A stretch of 29,408 nucleotides of DNA from Poteriospumella lacustris (Eukaryota > Sar > Chrysophyceae > Chromulinales > Dinobryaceae). The translations under genes and the position numbers were made by a program. Shown here piece after piece: positions 27,301 to 29,408 of the stretch; positions within the stretch are counted from its first letter, which is position 1, and each line of letters begins with the position of its first letter. Under the pieces are notes generated by a model. The model searched no databases. It worked only from the letters and a program-made list of their open reading frames with translations, and was not told where the DNA came from. Location of the stretch: assembly GCA_008000375.1 (NCBI GenBank), contig SMOI01000061.1:112972-142379 (forward strand), in the 5' to 3' direction.

Positions 27301-29348
27301 GCGGCGGCGAGCGACGTCAACGACGACGACCGCGACGATGGCGACGCGGAGGACGACGCCGTCGCGTCGGAGGCGGCCAGCGACGAAGACGACGACGCGT
27401 CGGCGGCGGCCGAGCGGTCGACGGCGGCGGTCGAGACGGCGCCAGCGCCAGTGCCAGTGACGACGCCGCGGCACCAGCGGCGGTCGTCGGAGGCGATCGA
27501 GCTGACGTCGCACAAGAAGGGCAAGCAGATCCACGAGGAGCACCCGCGGCGCATCTCGCTGACGAGCCGCCTGTCGCAGCACAGCGCGTCGAAGCTGGCG
27601 GTGCGCATGGGCGACGAGGACGGCGACGGCGACGAGCGGGACGCGCTGGAGCCGCCGCACGGCCTCGTGATCTCGGCGATGCCGACGCCGTCGAGCCAGC
27701 AGCCGTCGCTGTCGTTTCCGCTGTCGTCGGCGCAGGAGGCGGCGAAGGTGCCGCTGCCGCCGTCGACGGTGAAGAAGGCGGCGCGGCGGTCGCGCGGGGC
27801 GTCGGAGGACGCGACGGCGGGCGACGTCGCGGCCACCGAGGCGGAGGAGGCGGCGTCGACGCGCAAGCGGCCGCGACAGTCGCTGGCGACGCAGGCGGCG
27901 GCGGTGCCACTGCCGCCGTCGACGGTGAAGAAGCCGCGACGCGCCGCGGCGGCGGAGACGACGACGCCCGGTCCGGCGGCGAACCAGGCGCTGGCGGCCG
28001 AGGCGGCGCTGGTGCCGTTGCCCGCGTCGGCGGTGAGACGCCGGCGCCGAACCACTCGACGCGGCGCTCGCGAGACGCGGCGGAGGCGTCGGCGGTGCCC
28101 GACCAGGCGCAGGCCGTCGCGGCGGCGCAGGTGCCGCTGCCGCCGTCGGCGACGAAGACGCCGGCCGCTGCGGCGACCCGCACGCCGCGTGTTTCGGACG
28201 CGCACAACGCGCGCGCGTCGGCCGCGGCGCAGGTGGCGCTGCCTCCGTCGACGGTGAAGAAGGCGACGAGTCGACGTGGTCGGGGCGCGGCGACGAGGCG
28301 CCGGAGCCGGAGCCGGCGGCGATGGTCGCGGCGCGCGAGGCGAGTCCGACGCAGAGGCGGCGGCGGCGGCGGCGGAGCCTGTCGCGTCGTCGAGTCGGCG
28401 CGGGCAGAAGAGCGCCGCGGCCGCCGCGAGGGCGACGAAGAAGGCCGCGCCGTCGGTGGCTGCGGAGGCGGCGGAGGAGGCCGTCGCGGCGACCACCGCC
28501 ACGGCGCCGACGACAGCCGCCGCCCGTCGCGGCGGTCGCAAGGCGACGGCGGCGGAGGTCGTCGAGGCGGCGCCGTCGTCGTCCTCGTCGCGGCACCGCC
28601 GCACGACGCCGTCGACGAGCCGTTGGCGCAGCCGCCTGCGACGAAGGTCGCCGCGAAGAAGCGCAGCCGGGCGACGCCGGCACCGGAGGACGACGCGGCG
28701 CCAGCGCCGGTCGCAGCGGAGGCGGCCGCAGTCGTTGCGGAGCCGCCGGTCGTCGACGCGACGACGAAGAAGCGCGGCACACGCGCCGCCGCGGCGCCAC
28801 CGTCGGCGGAGGTCGCAGCGCCGCCCGACGAGCCGCCAGCGACGAAGCCGAAGAAGGAGCCCGCGGCCGCGGCGAAGAAAGCCGCCGCCCGCGGCAGTAA
28901 GAAGCCCGCCGCCTCCGCCGCAGCGGCAGCCGCAGCCGCCAGCGACGCGGAGGACAGCGACATGGAAGAAGTGACGGTGATCCTGTGCGACGGCTGCGAC
29001 GCGGAGTTCGTGCTGCAGGACATCGGCCTGACGCGCGTGCCGAAGGGCGACTGGTTCTGCGCGGCCTGCGCCTCGGCGCGGTCGTCGAAGAAGGCGGCGG
29101 GTGCGTCGCGTGGCGCGGCGAAGGCGGCGTCGTCGTCGGAGGACGCGAAGGCCGAGGAGGCCGGTCCGGCGAAGGCCGCGAGGGCACCGGCGTCTCGCAA
29201 GCGCGGCGCAGCGGAGGCGGTGGAGGAGACCGCGACGGAGCCGAGCGACCCGCCGGCGGCCAACAAGCGATCGAAGAAGGCCGCGGCGCCGGCGCCGGCG
29301 GCGGAAGACAAAGCTCCCGCGCGCAGCACGCGGTCGAGTCGGAAGTGA
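24363..29348 (+). CDS. FHA-domain chromatin-type protein with LPxPLK and VPLPPSTVKK repeats and a half PHD finger; four apparent frameshifts
   Basis: Exons 24363-24517, 24598-24812 and 24902-29348 join in phase. With four missing bases allowed, the length is about 1,606 residues. Residues about 28-124 form an FHA domain: EITIGR (Arg52), SRQH (66-69), STN (Asn89) and VNGEPI, which are the residues that bind phosphothreonine in this family. Next come six spaced copies of a short motif like LPTPLRxxIxxRRKSL (about 25100-25970), acidic and Ala-rich linkers, two or three related helical blocks (DLQTVQIYAQQLL and DLVELYAQEIMAA), five VPLPPSTVKK motifs, Lys/Ala-rich histone-H1-like tails and a cysteine module CDGC...GDWFCAAC (28986-29069). 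FHA plus basic S/T-P-type repeats is reminiscent of Ki-67-like nuclear proteins; no homology is claimed. A phospho-dependent chromatin or mitotic role is inferred. The ATG at 24363 is preferred; a second in-frame ATG follows three codons later in a better start context. Confidence 0.8.
24518..24597 (+). other. Intron 1 of the FHA gene (80 bp), inside the FHA domain
   Basis: The donor is ATCGGCAG|GTAAGG and the acceptor is GGCTGCACAG|GCACTCG. It splits the codon of the invariant FHA arginine (phase 2) and restores ITIGRHSTCDIQI. The domain consensus across the junction makes this placement firm. Confidence 0.9.
24813..24901 (+). other. Intron 2 of the FHA gene (89 bp)
   Basis: The donor CGCCGC|GTAAGTG is a strong consensus match. 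The acceptor GCTGTCGTGTAG|CGGCTACC follows a T/G-rich run. Phase 1 joins the end of the FHA fold (TFYFRAP) to PATVPSPSPCVKL. Confidence 0.88.
25100..25975 (+). repeat. Six copies of a short basic motif (LPxPLKxxIxxxRKS) in the FHA protein
   Basis: At protein level the copies are MMLPLSIKAAIELRRQS, KLPSPLKAQIQSLAQK, SLNTPLKNAIQRLRKSF, GMSAALLRAIEARHQ, GLPPGLREAILGRRRKSL and ALPTPVREGIHAARRLSL. Spacing varies from about 30 to 60 residues. Common features are a Leu-Pro-x-Pro lead, a short amphipathic helix with an Ile, and a basic end followed by Ser. They look like repeated short linear interaction motifs; the RKSF ending of copy 3 resembles an RVxF-type phosphatase-1 docking site. Confidence 0.65.
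27748..28262 (+). repeat. Five copies of the VPLPPSTVKK motif
   Basis: Copies begin at 27748, 27904, 28012, 28131 and 28233. They read VPLPPSTVKK, VPLPPSTVKK, VPLPASAVRR, VPLPPSATKT and VALPPSTVKK, each after an Ala/Gln-rich lead. Spacings are 156, 108, 119 and 102 bases. Only the third is not a multiple of three, which independently shows that one base is missing between copies 3 and 4. Ser/Thr before Val-Lys-Lys could be a kinase or docking motif; that is inference. Confidence 0.75.
28035..28600 (+). other. Four apparent -1 frameshifts in the 3' half of the FHA gene
   Basis: The coding signal changes frame near 28038 (after VPLPASAV), near 28265 (after STVKK), near 28350 (after EASPTQ or similar) and near 28575-28600 (before DAVDEPLAQPPATK). 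Each step goes the same way and is repaired by one added base. At 28036-28040, GTGAGACG becomes a V-K-T codon series if one A is added, matching the sibling repeats. The last frame then runs uninterrupted through the Cys module to TGA at 29346-29348. Introns were not found that would explain it. Confidence 0.65.
28986..29069 (+). other. Half PHD-like zinc finger
   Basis: LCDGCDAEF ... GLTRVPKGDWFCAAC matches the second half of a PHD finger (CDGCDxEFHxxC...VPxGDWFCxxC). The His and Cys that normally follow EF are Val and Asp-type residues here, and the upstream first Cys pair is absent. Only four of the eight zinc ligands remain, so a single-zinc knuckle or a decayed domain is expected. Confidence 0.7.
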
Positions 29349-29408
29349 CCGGGCGGGCGGCGGCGCGCGGTCGGCGCAGGGCGTGTCGCAGGGCACAGCG
29401 TGTAACCT
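29349..29408. other. 3' flank of the FHA gene
   Basis: The last 60 bases hold no gene. They are GC-rich and end in GCACAGCGTGTAACCT, a TG/TGTA-containing stretch like the 3' flanks of the two giant genes. Confidence 0.4.

Noticed and set aside
26563-29396. Long minus-strand frames opposite the FHA gene
   Set aside because: They are Arg/Pro/Ser-rich low-complexity shadows; the plus strand carries the FHA, repeat and Cys modules.

Overview
The window looks like nuclear DNA from a GC-rich unicellular eukaryote. Coding sequence is strongly biased to G or C at third codon positions, and the spaces between genes are short (about 460 to 650 bp) and more AT-rich. Five short GT-AG introns of 43-89 bp can be placed with intact reading phase, and the domain types are eukaryotic. 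The lineage cannot be fixed from this sequence. A compact-genome protist such as an oomycete or another stramenopile-like organism is a guess. No rRNA, tRNA, CRISPR, insertion sequence or prokaryotic operon signal was seen.

Layout from left to right. (1) 147-10766, minus strand: a giant gene for a protein of about 3,500 residues. It has armadillo-like helical repeats, then leucine-rich repeats, then a CHAT cysteine-peptidase-like domain, then a STAND/NB-ARC-type P-loop NTPase. (2) 11416-22056, minus strand: a giant intronless gene for a secreted protein of 3,546 residues. It has a signal peptide, about 22 tandem Ig-like repeats of about 150 residues each, and a C-terminal TNFR-like cysteine-rich region, with no visible membrane anchor. 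(3) 22566-23792, minus strand: a three-exon gene for a soluble aspartyl/asparaginyl beta-hydroxylase-like 2-oxoglutarate oxygenase, in a clearly less GC-rich segment. (4) 24363-29348, plus strand: a three-exon gene for a large, charged, probably nuclear protein. It has an N-terminal FHA domain, two families of short repeats and a half PHD-like zinc finger. Genes 3 and 4 diverge from a shared spacer of 570 bp.

The most interesting object is gene 1. Intact-looking CHAT protease residues (His-Gly and Ser-Ala-Cys) sit directly before an NB-ARC-like switch NTPase and behind ARM and LRR arrays. These are the parts of an NLR-like sensor and regulated-protease machine, but in an order unlike the usual effector-NTPase-LRR arrangement. 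It is a candidate innate-immunity or regulated-cell-death protein, and that role is inference.

Two genes are broken by apparent frameshifts: two in gene 1 at about 2620-2710 and four in gene 4 at about 28035-28600. Every one is explained by one missing base, and the coding signal continues at once in the next frame. Deletion-type sequence errors in GC-rich DNA are the simplest explanation. The genes need not act in one pathway. A secreted TNFR-like protein beside a CHAT-NTPase is suggestive only.
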